A stretch of 32,391 bases of DNA from positions 1 to 32,391 of the forward strand of contig LNEZ01000095.1 of assembly GCA_001464215.1 (NCBI GenBank), in the 5' to 3' direction. Numbering within the stretch: position 1 is the stretch's first letter; every line of letters begins with the position of its first letter. A program made the translations under genes and the position numbers. Positions 15,741 to 24,119 of this stretch are shown here, one piece after another. Under the pieces are notes generated by a model. The model was not told the origin of the DNA and ran no database searches. It was given only the letters and a program-made list of their open reading frames with translations. This stretch comes from Rhizobiales bacterium Ga0077548 (GTDB taxonomy: Bacteria > Pseudomonadota > Alphaproteobacteria > Rhizobiales > Xanthobacteraceae).

Positions 15741-16919
15741 TCATAAAGAGGGCTTGCGGGCGACATCGCGGTAAACCGCGAGCAGCCGCTTGGCGAAGGT
15801 CTCTTTCGAGAACTGCGAGGCGATCCATTCGCGGCCGCGCACGCCCATGGCACGCCGCGCTGGAGCGCCGATCGCGAGCAATTTGAAGAGAGTTTGTGCG
15901 AGTTCCGAAGCGTCACCCGAGCGGTAGAGCACGCCGGTCGAGCGGGCATCCGAAATATAGGGAGCCGCGCGCACCATTTCATCCCCGTTCTCGGAGTCGG
16001 AGACCGCGACCGGAACGCCCATCGCCTGCGCCTCCAGCACTGCGCGGCGGTGGCCGCCTTGTGAGACGGACGTGCAGACCACGATGTCGGCAAGCGAATA
16101 GGCGGAGAGCATATCTTCGGTATGGCCGGCGAAGCGTATACGGTTCGAGAGACCGAGCTGATGCACCTGATCCCAGAGTTCGCCGGTATAGCCCGAGCGC
16201 TGCGGGTGTTCGCCCGCGAACACGCAGATAAAATCCTTGAGCCCGGCTTCGCGAAGCCGCGAGGCCGCCTCGACCAAAAGATGCGGCGCCTTCGGCCGGG
16301 TCAGCCGTCCGGGCAGCAGGATCACACGGTCCTTCGCTTCCAGACCCCATTCGTTTGCGAGCGACGTGCGCCGCGCCGGATCGATGAGCGATGGATTGAA
16401 CGCTTCGAAGTCGATTGCGTTTGGCACCACCGAGATTTTTTCGCGCGCGGTGCCGTAGCGCTCCTCGACCATTTTAGCTAACCGCTCGCCCGGCGCTATC
16501 ACGCGGGCGCCCCGCACCATCACGCTGTTATAGAAACGCTTTAGCGGATTGCGTTCCGAGAAGCTGCCGTCATAGGTCGCGATATACGGCACTTTGGAAA
16601 TTCTGTTCGCGACCAGACAGCTCCAGGCCGGCGCGCGGCTCTGCGCGTGCAAAAGATCGGCGTCGAGATCGCGCGAGAGTTCCGCGAGCTTCTTTGCGTT
16701 CGCATACATCTGGGTCGGATTTTTGGAAGCGACCGGAAGCTTGATGACGGTCGCGCCCGCGCGGTTCGCAGCATCCTCGAGCCTGCCGCCTTCGGACACG
16801 ATGACGGCGCGATGTTTGGCGCGCGTCAGCGCTTCCGCGATTTCGATTGCATGATTAACGGTGCCGCCCGGTTGCAGGTCGGGAATGACCTGGACCACGG
16901 TCAGCGGCCGTTCGTTCAT
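15741..16919 (-). CDS. GT4-family glycosyltransferase
   Basis: The protein has the GT-B fold. The N-terminal strand VVQVIPDLQPGGTVNHAIEIAEAL is typical of GT4 acceptor domains, and SVVPNAIDFEAFNP is the usual hinge. The donor-binding domain follows, with RVILLPGRLTRPKAPHLLVEAA and LADIVVCTSVSQGGHRRAVLEAQAMGVPVAVSD. The last segment replaces the common EGFPRVVLEAMA pattern with GGHRRAVLEAQA, keeping only the second acidic residue of the E-x7-E motif. Sugar and acceptor are unknown; an envelope polysaccharide role is inferred. The ATG at 16919 is preferred because the upstream TTG (16976) adds a basic, unconserved stretch. It is divergent from the hydrolase gene. Confidence 0.85.
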   Translation of the reverse strand: MNERPLTVVQVIPDLQPGGTVNHAIEIAEALTRAKHRAVIVSEGGRLEDAANRAGATVIKLPVASKNPTQMYANAKKLAELSRDLDADLLHAQSRAPAWSCLVANRISKVPYIATYDGSFSERNPLKRFYNSVMVRGARVIAPGERLAKMVEERYGTAREKISVVPNAIDFEAFNPSLIDPARRTSLANEWGLEAKDRVILLPGRLTRPKAPHLLVEAASRLREAGLKDFICVFAGEHPQRSGYTGELWDQVHQLGLSNRIRFAGHTEDMLSAYSLADIVVCTSVSQGGHRRAVLEAQAMGVPVAVSDSENGDEMVRAAPYISDARSTGVLYRSGDASELAQTLFKLLAIGAPARRAMGVRGREWIASQFSKETFAKRLLAVYRDVARKPSL

Positions 16920-17017
16920 GCTGGGTGCGGGAGTCGTCACGACCCGACTCTTAAGATTGGCTCGTGGCAATCGCAAGGCGGCTTGCGTTCACTTTGCCGA
17001 CATACTAGGCGGCGCAG

Positions 17018-17806
17018 ATGGAGAAAGATCCCGCATATCTATCGGTAGGTAATCCCGCGCGGCGCATCGCTATTCGTGCGCGGGAAGGGACTTCGCCCGG
17101 CGTGTTTTGGCTGGGCGGTTTTGCCTCCGACATGAAGGGCACCAAGGCTGTCGCATTGGACGAACACGCGGCAAAAACTGGCCGCGCCTCGATCCGTTTC
17201 GATTATTCGGGACACGGCGAGAGCAGTGAAAAATTCGAAGACGGCACGATCTCTTCTTGGCTCGAAGATGCGCTCGCGGTGTTTTCAAGCCGCGCAAAAG
17301 GTCCGCAGATCGTGGTCGGCTCCTCCATGGGCGGATGGATTGCGCTGCTTCTCGCGCGTGCGTTGGCGGAAAATCCGTCACTCGCGCAAAGCGCGAAACT
17401 CGCGGGTCTCGTGCTGATCGCGCCCGCGCCCGACTTCACCGAAGAACTGATGTGGAAAAACTTTTCGGAAGAAGTACGGAAGCAGATCGAAACCAGTGGG
17501 CGCTGGGAGCGTCCTTCCGCCTATGGCGACGACCCTTATCCAATCACGAAGCGCCTCATCGAAGACGGCCGCAAGCATCTTCTGCTCGGCAAGCCGATCG
17601 AGGTGAAGTGTCCGGTGCGGATTCTACAAGGCGTGATGGACCCGGATGTGCCGTGGCAGCACGCGATGAAACTCGTCTCCTGTCTCGCGCAAGACGATGT
17701 GACGATGACGCTGGTGAAAGACGGGGATCACCGCCTGTCGCGGCCGGAAGACATCGAGCGGTTGCTGAAGACGGTGGATGAACTCGCGGCGGAAGTGGGC
17801 GCTTAA
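17018..17806 (+). CDS. Alpha/beta hydrolase
   Basis: The 262-residue protein has the alpha/beta-hydrolase order of motifs. FWLGGFASDMKG forms the oxyanion region. FDYSGHGESS follows, then the nucleophile elbow VVGSSMGGWIAL (Ser near residue 103). The acidic residue is in ILQGVMDPDVPW and the catalytic His in VKDGDHRLSRPEDI near the end. The arrangement resembles the ABHD10-like carboxylesterases and palmitoyl thioesterases. The substrate cannot be predicted. The gene is divergent from the glycosyltransferase with 98 bases between. It converges on queG, sharing TTAA (17803-17806), which contains both stops. Confidence 0.87.
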   Translation: MEKDPAYLSVGNPARRIAIRAREGTSPGVFWLGGFASDMKGTKAVALDEHAAKTGRASIRFDYSGHGESSEKFEDGTISSWLEDALAVFSSRAKGPQIVVGSSMGGWIALLLARALAENPSLAQSAKLAGLVLIAPAPDFTEELMWKNFSEEVRKQIETSGRWERPSAYGDDPYPITKRLIEDGRKHLLLGKPIEVKCPVRILQGVMDPDVPWQHAMKLVSCLAQDDVTMTLVKDGDHRLSRPEDIERLLKTVDELAAEVGA

Positions 17807-18924
17807 GCCGAAGCCCATTCTTCGGAAACGGATGCGTCGGTTTCCGCGGACGCCTTCTTGCGCTTCAGCGCTGCGAATTCTTCTGCGTGCATCAATTGCG
17901 AAGCAGCCCAGACCGCGGCACCCCGCACCAGCGGCGACGCGTCATCGAGACGCGCAATCACATCCGGCACGAGCGAAGGCGCGGCCGAGTTTCCGATTGC
18001 GATCAAAACATTGCGCACGAAACGCTCGCGGCCCGAGCGCTTGATCGGCGACTTCGAGAAACGAAAACGAAACGCGGCGTCATCGAGCGCGGAAAGTTCG
18101 GCAAGCGATGGCACGCGGTTTTCTTCGCGTGCCGCCAGTTTCTGCTCGCGGCTTTCGCTCGCAAACTTATTCCACGGACAAACCGCGAGACAGTCGTCGC
18201 AGCCATAGATGCGGTTGCCGATGGCTTTCCTGAACTCGCGCGGGATCGGGCCTTTGTGTTCGATGGTGAGATACGAGATGCAGCGCCGCGCATCCAGTTG
18301 ATAAGGTGCCGGGAACGCATTCGTCGGACATACATCGAGACAGGCGCGGCATGAGCCGCAATGATCAATCTCACGCTGATCGGCCGGCAACAGAACCTTT
18401 GTCAGCATCGCGCCGAGAAAGAGCCACGAGCCGCGTTCGCGCGAGACGAGATTGGTGTGCTTGCCCTGCCAGCCCAGGCCCGCCGCCTGCGCGAGCGGTT
18501 TTTCCATCAGGGGCGCGGTATCGACGAACACTTTCAAGTCTTCGCGGGTTCTGTGCGCGAGCCATTGGCCGAGGCGCTTGAGCTTGCCTTTGATGAGTTC
18601 GTGATAATCGTCGCCCTGCGCGTAAACAGAAATTGCGCCGTGCATTTTCTCTTTCAGGATTTCGCGCGGGTCGCAGTCCGGTCCGTAGTTCAGGCCGAAC
18701 ATCACGACCGAACCCGCGCCATCCCAGAGGGCATTCGGATGTTCGCGGCGGCTCGCGTGCGTTTCCATCCACGCCATGTCGCCATGGCGTTGCTCCGCAA
18801 TCCACTTGTGTAGATTAGATGCAGCGTCCGGAATTGAATCCGGAGGCGCAATGCCAACCGCGTCGAAGCCTTCTTCGCGCGCGCGCGCGATGAGTTCAGC
18901 TTTGATCGCGGTTGGATTTTTCAG
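17803..18924 (-). CDS. queG: Epoxyqueuosine reductase
   Basis: QueG is a cobalamin and iron-sulfur enzyme that reduces epoxyqueuosine to queuosine in the wobble base of tRNAs. The 373-residue protein has an N-terminal cobalamin-binding region (EEGFDAVGIAPPD, RHGDMAWME, GLNYGPDCDP, then GWQGKHTNLVSRERGSWLFLG). Two iron-sulfur clusters are in CGSCRACLDVCPTNAF and CDDCLAVCPWNKFA, and a short HEAT-like tail follows (LVPDVIARLDDASPLVRGAAVWA). The open frame reaches an ATG at 19050 but would then overlap the GST gene by 130 bases. Homologous sequence starts near KNPTAIKAELIARA, where the only candidate is a CTG at 18924 overlapping the GST stop as CTGA. The start is therefore uncertain. Confidence 0.93.
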   Translation of the reverse strand: MKNPTAIKAELIARAREEGFDAVGIAPPDSIPDAASNLHKWIAEQRHGDMAWMETHASRREHPNALWDGAGSVVMFGLNYGPDCDPREILKEKMHGAISVYAQGDDYHELIKGKLKRLGQWLAHRTREDLKVFVDTAPLMEKPLAQAAGLGWQGKHTNLVSRERGSWLFLGAMLTKVLLPADQREIDHCGSCRACLDVCPTNAFPAPYQLDARRCISYLTIEHKGPIPREFRKAIGNRIYGCDDCLAVCPWNKFASESREQKLAAREENRVPSLAELSALDDAAFRFRFSKSPIKRSGRERFVRNVLIAIGNSAAPSLVPDVIARLDDASPLVRGAAVWAASQLMHAEEFAALKRKKASAETDASVSEEWASA

Positions 18925-19607
18925 AAGTCGAGATTGGTGTAGCTTGCCGCCGGCGGCAGGCCCGGAATCGTTTCCGAGAGCAGCGCCCGGAACGACGGGC
19001 GAGACTTGATCTTCGCGTACCAGTTCTTCGCGTTCTCGTCTTCCGACCACGGCACGTCACCTAAATAGTCGCACGTCGATAAATGGGCCGCTGCCGCGAG
19101 ATCGGCGTAAGTGAGTTTCTCGCCGGCAATCCATTTGCGGGTTTTCGCAAGCCAGCCGAGATAGCGCAAATGTTCGGCAATATTGGCGCGCGCGGCGCGG
19201 ATCACGAAGGAATCCGGCGGTCCGCCGCCTTCGCCGGGGCGCATATAGCGCTTCCAGATTTTCTCGCGCGCGATGTGTTCGCTAACGTCATTGAAGAATT
19301 TCGAATTGAACCAGGTCATGAGGCGGCGCACTTCCACGCGCTCGTTGCTGGCGGCCGGCATCAGACGCTTATCCGCGACCTGACTGCCGTAGCTCTCATC
19401 TAAATACTCCGCGATCACGCTGGCACCGGGAACCGCGAGCGTTTCATCGACCAGAACTGGAACAGTTCCGGCCGGGTTGAGCGCGAGAAATTCGGGCCGC
19501 CGCTTCCATTCGTGCTCTTCGGTAAGCGCCGCCTCGATCCCGTACTCGGCGAGCACGAGACGTACGAAGCGCGAATGGGGGCAGAAGAACTGATGATAGA
19601 GCTGCAT
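18921..19607 (-). CDS. Glutathione S-transferase family protein
   Basis: The 228-residue protein has a thioredoxin-like N-terminal domain (YHQFFCPHSRFVRLVLAEYGIEA, then NPAGTVPVLVDETLAVPGASVIAEYLDE with the cis-Pro and the glutathione-binding ES/AS turn). The all-helical C-terminal domain (KLTYADLAAAAHLSTCDYLGDVPW) contains the N-capping D. The Cys in FFCPHSR could be catalytic, as in omega- or beta-type enzymes, but the substrate is unknown. It is followed directly by queG with a four-base CTGA overlap. The 165-base spacer to uppP is AT-rich near 19630-19650 (repeated CTTAAT) and must hold divergent promoters. Confidence 0.9.
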   Translation of the reverse strand: MQLYHQFFCPHSRFVRLVLAEYGIEAALTEEHEWKRRPEFLALNPAGTVPVLVDETLAVPGASVIAEYLDESYGSQVADKRLMPAASNERVEVRRLMTWFNSKFFNDVSEHIAREKIWKRYMRPGEGGGPPDSFVIRAARANIAEHLRYLGWLAKTRKWIAGEKLTYADLAAAAHLSTCDYLGDVPWSEDENAKNWYAKIKSRPSFRALLSETIPGLPPAASYTNLDF

Positions 19608-19772
19608 TACGACCTTTCCTGCCCGAACTTTCTTAATTTTCTTAATAAATCGGATATGCCGGGCGGCCCGCGTAAAAAGCGCGTGAAGCAGGCAAAGATT
19701 TGACGCGCCTGCCTTTGCCGGGGGAAACGCTACGCGTTAAGCCGTTTGGCACGGCGAATCGGGAGCGTCCGG

Positions 19773-20579
19773 ATGACCTTCGGAAAAATATTGGAAGCGC
19801 TGCTCTTGGGAATCCTCGAGGGCGGCACGGAGTTCATTCCAGTTTCCTCGACCGGGCATCTTTTGCTCGCAACCCACTTCCTGAAATTCGAGACCACCGG
19901 AAAGACCTTCGAGGTGCTGATTCAGCTTGGCGCGATCTTAGGTGTCGTCGTCGTCTATTTCACGAGGCTGGCAAAGGTCGCCTTCGCGGTTCCTTATGAT
20001 CCTATGGCGCGCCGTTTCGCGCTCGGCATCATTCTCGGGTTCATACCCGCCGCGATCCTCGGCGCGCTGTTGCATAACTTCATCAAGACCGTGCTGTTTG
20101 CTAGCCCGATGCTGATCGCAATCGCGCTGATCGTCGGCGGCGTGATTCTCATCTTCGTCGACAAGATCGCGTTCAATCCGAAATATAGGGACGCGATGGC
20201 GTTGCCCCCGATGACGGCGCTCGGCATCGGCCTGTTTCAATGTCTTGCCTTGATCCCCGGCGTGTCGCGCTCGGGCTCGACTATCGTCGGCGCGCTTCTG
20301 CTCGGTCTCGACCGGCGCGCGGCGGCGGAGTTCTCGTTCTTCCTTGCGATGCCGACAATGTTGGGCGCCTTCACCTACGATCTTGCGAAGAACTACAAGA
20401 ATCTCACCATGGACGATGGCGTGCTGGTCATCGTCGGCTTTGTCGCGGCCTTCTGCGCGGCACTCGTGGTCGTGCGCGCGGTGCTCGACTTCGTGTCGAA
20501 GAACGGATTTGCGGCCTTCGGCTGGTGGCGGATCGCGGTCGGCTCGGCCGCGCTGATCGGACTTTATTTTACGAGATAA
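19773..20579 (+). CDS. uppP: Undecaprenyl-diphosphatase
   Basis: UppP (BacA) dephosphorylates undecaprenyl pyrophosphate in the inner membrane, recycling the lipid carrier of peptidoglycan and O-antigen synthesis. The 268-residue, strongly hydrophobic protein has the two family signatures: [18 protein letters not shown] near the N-terminus, carrying the catalytic Glu and Ser/His, and [19 protein letters not shown] in the middle. An upstream TTG at 19746 is rejected because [13 protein letters not shown] from the ATG at 19773 is the standard start, with GGGAG at 12 bases. The stop lies three bases from the stop of the convergent NDUFA9-like gene. Confidence 0.96.
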   Translation: MTFGKILEALLLGILEGGTEFIPVSSTGHLLLATHFLKFETTGKTFEVLIQLGAILGVVVVYFTRLAKVAFAVPYDPMARRFALGIILGFIPAAILGALLHNFIKTVLFASPMLIAIALIVGGVILIFVDKIAFNPKYRDAMALPPMTALGIGLFQCLALIPGVSRSGSTIVGALLLGLDRRAAAEFSFFLAMPTMLGAFTYDLAKNYKNLTMDDGVLVIVGFVAAFCAALVVVRAVLDFVSKNGFAAFGWWRIAVGSAALIGLYFTR

Positions 20580-20582
20580 ATT

Positions 20583-21551
20583 TTAGGCCGCCGGTTTCGT
20601 GAATTGGCCGGCCTTGCGATAGCGCCAGAGATAGCTCGGCAGGATCGCGCGCATCGCGGTTGGATTGATGCCAAGACCCTCAAGCGTGCGTCCGGTGCGG
20701 ATCGCGTCCGGCGAAACTACGTTATCGGTTTCCAGCATCGTCACCTGATCGCGTGTCAGCATCGGCTTCGGCATCAGCTCCATAAAGAATGCCTGGATGC
20801 GCGCGACCGTCCACGGCAGCGGCAGCAGTAATCTTTTGCGGCTGATCTGCTCGAGCGTGAGTTCAAGAAGCTCGCGGAAGCTTTTCACTTCCGGTCCGCC
20901 GAGTTCGTAGATCGCGCCACCCTTGGCTTCGCCCTCGACCGCCTTTGCGATCGCTTCTGCGACATCGCCGACAAAGACCGGTTGGAATTTGGTGACCCCG
21001 CCGCCGATCAGCGGCAGGAATGGGGAGATGCGCGCAAGCGACGCGAAGCGATTGAAGAAATCGTCTTCCGGCCCGAACACGATGGAGGGGCGCACGACGA
21101 TGGCGTCGCGTTGCGCTGAAAACGCCGCCGCTTCGCCAAGCGCTTTGGTGCGGCCGTAATTTGAATGCGACCCCTTGTCGGCGCCGATTGCCGACATCTG
21201 CACGAGCCGCGCGCCTTCTTTTTTCGCGGCCATGGCGACCGCTTCCGCGCCTTCGGCCTGCACCGCGTCGAAGCGCTGCGCGCCGCTCTGGTAGAGAATG
21301 CCGACGAGGTTCACGATTGCGCTGGCGCCCTCAGCCGCGCGCTCGACCGAATCCGGGAAGCGTAAGTTTGCCTGCACCGGCTGAATTTGGCCGACCACGC
21401 CGAGCGGCTGGAGATGGCCCGCGAGATCGGGCCGGCGTACCGCGACCCGGATGCGCCAGCCGCGCTTGGCGAGTGCGCGCACGAGATGGCGCCCGACAAA
21501 GCCGGAACCGCCGTAAATCGTCACCAGACGGTCGGACGGAATCTGCGCCAT
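20583..21551 (-). CDS. NAD(P)-binding protein of the complex I NDUFA9-like atypical SDR family
   Basis: The 322-residue protein begins with the Rossmann motif VTIYGGSGFVGRHLVRALAKRG. It continues IVNLVGILYQSGAQRF and LVQMSAIGADKGSHSNYGRTKALGE, where the SDR Tyr-x3-Lys is changed to Y-G-R-T-K, still a Y-x3-K spacing. VRPSIVFGPEDDFFNRFASLA and a C-terminal region typical of NDUFA9-like proteins follow. In mitochondria the homologue is an accessory subunit of complex I. The bacterial proteins may have a similar or independent redox or assembly role. The gene converges on uppP and lies upstream of tRNA-Leu on the opposite strand. Confidence 0.87.
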   Translation of the reverse strand: MAQIPSDRLVTIYGGSGFVGRHLVRALAKRGWRIRVAVRRPDLAGHLQPLGVVGQIQPVQANLRFPDSVERAAEGASAIVNLVGILYQSGAQRFDAVQAEGAEAVAMAAKKEGARLVQMSAIGADKGSHSNYGRTKALGEAAAFSAQRDAIVVRPSIVFGPEDDFFNRFASLARISPFLPLIGGGVTKFQPVFVGDVAEAIAKAVEGEAKGGAIYELGGPEVKSFRELLELTLEQISRKRLLLPLPWTVARIQAFFMELMPKPMLTRDQVTMLETDNVVSPDAIRTGRTLEGLGINPTAMRAILPSYLWRYRKAGQFTKPAA

Positions 21552-21648
21552 TTTGAAAATCTCGCTGGGAAAACCGGGCTTGCGCCCGAGCGTTACAAGA
21601 TCAATTTTTCCGCGTCAAAGCGCGGTTCGCCGCGACCGGCCCATTCGA

Positions 21649-21678
21649 TTGACAAGCCCGGAGGCGAAGCCGTACCAA
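21649..21678 (+). promoter_or_regulatory. Sigma-70-type promoter of tRNA-Leu
   Basis: TTGACA (21649-21654) and TACCAA (21673-21678) are separated by 18 bases and lie 24 bases before the tRNA. The -35 is perfect while the -10 is weak, which is common in alphaproteobacteria. No other promoter-like pair is seen between the NDUFA9-like gene start and the tRNA. Confidence 0.5.
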
Positions 21679-21702
21679 GCCCCGGCTTATAGCCGGACAC
21701 CT

Positions 21703-21787
<85 letters not shown>

Positions 21788-21867
21788 TCGGCTCGCAGCT
21801 TCCCGATCGTTAATCATTTTCGGGCGGTTCACTGGTATGTTCCGTCTCGAAAACCGAGAGCGGCGAC

Positions 21868-22482
21868 ATGACGATCAGAACCCACCACGGCGATCTGCCG
21901 GACCTCTCGCGCTATAAGGGCGCGGTCGCAATCGACACCGAAACGCTGGGCTTGAACCCAAGCCGCGATCGCTTGTGTGTCGTGCAGTTGTCTCCGGGCG
22001 ACGGCACCGCGGACGTTGTGCAGATTCCGGCGGGAAAGCCGGGTGCGCCGAATATCGCAAAACTGCTCGCCGATACTTCCAAGCAGAAAATTTTTCACTT
22101 CGCGCGCTTCGATCTCGCGGTGCTCTACAAAAATCTCGGCGTGATGCCGCATCCGGTTTACTGCACCAAGATCGCTTCGCGTCTCACGCGCACCTATACC
22201 GACCGCCACAGCCTGAAAGATCTCGCGCGCGAGTTGCTCAACATCGATATGTCGAAGCAGCAGCAGAGCTCGGATTGGGGCGCCGACGAGCTTTCCGAAG
22301 CGCAGATCGCTTACGCCGCGTCCGACGTTCTTCATCTTCATGAGATCAAAGCGAAGCTGGATGAGATGCTCGCCCGCGAGGGGCGCGGGGCGCTCGCCGA
22401 GGCCTGCTTCCACTTCCTGCCGACCAGGGTTGCGCTCGATCTAGGCGGCTGGGCGGAAGAGGATATTTTCGCTCATTCCTGA
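21868..22482 (+). CDS. RNase D-like 3'-5' exonuclease (DEDDy)
   Basis: The 204-residue protein contains just the exonuclease domain of the RNase D family. The metal-binding residues are in VAIDTETLGLN (Asp and Glu, residues 23 and 25) and IFHFARFDLAVL. The last motif is YAASDVLHLHEI with the Tyr-x3-Asp of the DEDDy class. The two HRDC domains of full-length RNase D are absent, as is usual for the short alphaproteobacterial form encoded before lptC. It may trim tRNAs or other small RNAs. It lies 80 bases after tRNA-Leu and 77 bases before lptC. The ATG at 21868 follows GAGAG at a suitable distance. Confidence 0.92.
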   Translation: MTIRTHHGDLPDLSRYKGAVAIDTETLGLNPSRDRLCVVQLSPGDGTADVVQIPAGKPGAPNIAKLLADTSKQKIFHFARFDLAVLYKNLGVMPHPVYCTKIASRLTRTYTDRHSLKDLARELLNIDMSKQQQSSDWGADELSEAQIAYAASDVLHLHEIKAKLDEMLAREGRGALAEACFHFLPTRVALDLGGWAEEDIFAHS

Positions 22483-22559
22483 GCGTTTTGCCTGACGGTT
22501 CCTAAAGAAAAGCGGGCCGTTCGAATGCCGCAATTTCCGGGAATAGACGTATCGAGCCC

Positions 22560-23270
22560 ATGAGTGATCACGCTTATTCGCGCCGGCCGGAACACGCGCC
22601 GGAGGCCCGCAGAAACCCGCGGCGGCAGAATGCCGATCCGCGGCTGCAAGGCTATGGCGCGGCCGTGCGTCACTCTTCGCGCGTGCGCTTTTTGCGCCGG
22701 GTGTTACCGCTGCTTGCGATCTTCATCCTGGGGATCGCGGCTTTCATCGCCTGGTTCGATCCGTTCCGGATCGTGCGCGATTTTCCGCTCGATGTGATGA
22801 AGCTCTCGATCCAGGGCAACAAGCTCGTCATGGATGCGCCGAAGCTCTCGGGCTTCACCAAGGATGGCCGCGGCTACAACATCACGGCGACTGCCGCCGC
22901 ACAGGACCTGACCAAGACCAACATCATCGAGCTCGAAGGCATCAAGGCGAACTTCGCGCTCTCCGGAAACGGCATGACCGAACTGACCGCGGCCAAGGGC
23001 CTCTACGACGCCAAGGGCGACACGGTCCGGCTAACCGAGGGCATCGTGATCCGCTCGTCGGCAGGCTACGAAGGCAAGCTCACGGACGCATTGATCGAGG
23101 TGAAGCGCGGCTACGTGATCACCGAGAAGCCGGTGGACATTTTGCTCAACAACGGCTCGGTACGTGCCGACCGCATGGAAGTGTTTGACAACGGCGCGCG
23201 CGCAATCTTCGAAGGCAATGTCTCCGTGATCATGAAACTGCCGCCGCCGAAAGAAGAGCCGCAGCAATGA
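22560..23270 (+). CDS. lptC: LPS export ABC transporter periplasmic protein LptC
   Basis: LptC is the bitopic inner-membrane component that passes lipopolysaccharide from LptBFG to LptA. The 236-residue protein has a basic cytoplasmic head of about 45 residues and one transmembrane helix (VLPLLAIFILGIAAFIAWF, about 48-66). A periplasmic beta-jellyroll follows with repeated strands (ELEGIKANFAL, ELTAAKGLYDAKGDTVRL, NNGSVRADRMEVFDNGARAIFEGNVSV). Its stop overlaps the lptA start in an ATGA, indicating an operon. No strong Shine-Dalgarno is visible. The head is longer than in E. coli LptC. Confidence 0.92.
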   Translation: MSDHAYSRRPEHAPEARRNPRRQNADPRLQGYGAAVRHSSRVRFLRRVLPLLAIFILGIAAFIAWFDPFRIVRDFPLDVMKLSIQGNKLVMDAPKLSGFTKDGRGYNITATAAAQDLTKTNIIELEGIKANFALSGNGMTELTAAKGLYDAKGDTVRLTEGIVIRSSAGYEGKLTDALIEVKRGYVITEKPVDILLNNGSVRADRMEVFDNGARAIFEGNVSVIMKLPPPKEEPQQ

Positions 23271-23944
23271 AGCGGGAAAAGAAAAAAACCGGCTCGCGGC
23301 TTCTTGCCGCCGCGCTTTCGATGCTGCTTCTGGGTGGCGTCGGCGCTTCGCTCTCGTTTGCACAGAACGCAGCTCCCGCTGCTGCCAATCCGCCTGCGAA
23401 TGCCTTTCAGGGTTTCAGCCGCAATCGCAAAGACCCGGTCAAGATCGAAGCGAACTCGTTTGAAGTGCGCGACAAGGAAAAGCTCGCGATCTTCCGCGGC
23501 AACGTCGTCGTCGTGCAGGGCGACACCACCATGCGCTGCACGGTCCTCGAAGTGCATTACGAGGGCAGCGCGCTTGGCGGTGACCCGCGCGAGAGGGTGC
23601 CCGCCACCAAAACCCAGCAGAAAAGCGAATCGGCACAGCGCATCAAGCGGCTGGTCGCGACCGGCGGCGTGATCGTGACCGCCAAGGACCAGAAGGCGGT
23701 CGGCGACAAAGGCATCTTCGAGATGGCGAGCAACATCGTCATTCTCGACGGCAATGTCGTGCTGACCCAGGGCGGCAACGTGATGAACGGCGACAAGCTC
23801 ACCGTGAATCTGACGACCGGCACCTCGAAGCTCGATGCCAAGCGCGTAACCGGCGTTCTGGTCCCAAGCTCGATGGACAAGAAGGACAAAGACGGTAAGG
23901 CCATCCCGCGCCCGCCGCGCAAAAAACAGCCATCCGAAAATTAA
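23267..23944 (+). CDS. lptA: LPS transport periplasmic protein LptA (OstA-like)
   Basis: LptA forms the periplasmic bridge along which lipopolysaccharide moves to the outer membrane. The 225-residue precursor has a basic start and a signal peptide (LLAAALSMLLLGGVGASLSFAQ, cut probably after residue 28). An OstA-type jellyroll follows: PVKIEANSFEVRDKEKLAIFRGNVVVVQGDTTMRC, then GVIVTAKDQKAVGDKGIFEM and ILDGNVVLTQGGNVMNGDKL. A charged insertion (DPRERVPATKTQQKSESAQRIKR) and a Lys-rich tail look flexible. It overlaps lptC by four bases. The 175-base spacer to lptB carries a sigma-54-like promoter. Confidence 0.93.
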   Translation: MKREKKKTGSRLLAAALSMLLLGGVGASLSFAQNAAPAAANPPANAFQGFSRNRKDPVKIEANSFEVRDKEKLAIFRGNVVVVQGDTTMRCTVLEVHYEGSALGGDPRERVPATKTQQKSESAQRIKRLVATGGVIVTAKDQKAVGDKGIFEMASNIVILDGNVVLTQGGNVMNGDKLTVNLTTGTSKLDAKRVTGVLVPSSMDKKDKDGKAIPRPPRKKQPSEN

Positions 23945-23948
23945 GAAT

Positions 23949-23963
23949 TGGCCCCGCTTTTGC
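23949..23963 (+). promoter_or_regulatory. Sigma-54-type (-24/-12) promoter upstream of lptB-rpoN
   Basis: TGGCCCCGCTTTTGC fits the -24/-12 consensus TGGCACG-N4-TTGC at 9 of 11 fixed positions, with the invariant GG and GC exactly 10 bases apart. It lies 5 bases after the lptA stop and about 155 bases before the proposed lptB start. If active, RpoN would drive its own gene via lptB. No activator-binding site was identified. Confidence 0.45.
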
Positions 23964-24119
23964 TTGCTTAATTTGCCTCAAACCCTCGAACGGGCTACCA
24001 CACTCACATTCCGTGCGAATTCGGCCTTGGCCGGGCCTGAAATCCCGCCCAATCCGGTTCGATTCTCCCCGTGAGAAGCATTCCCGCTTCCGGCAAACGG
24101 AGCGGGCGATGCGAATGGA

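Noticed and set aside
15604-15828. Reverse-strand frame of 74 codons between infC and the glycosyltransferase
   Set aside because: It overlaps the end of the glycosyltransferase in another frame and crosses the two palindromes. It has no family likeness.
19512-19703. Plus-strand frame of 63 codons antisense to the GST start, ending in a basic peptide
   Set aside because: Most of it is the mirror of the GST gene, there is no ribosome-binding site, and the last 15 codons alone are too short to defend.
19744-19762. TTGGCACGGCG upstream of uppP as a sigma-54 promoter
   Set aside because: The -24 half is good, but the -12 position reads CG instead of GC at the required distance.
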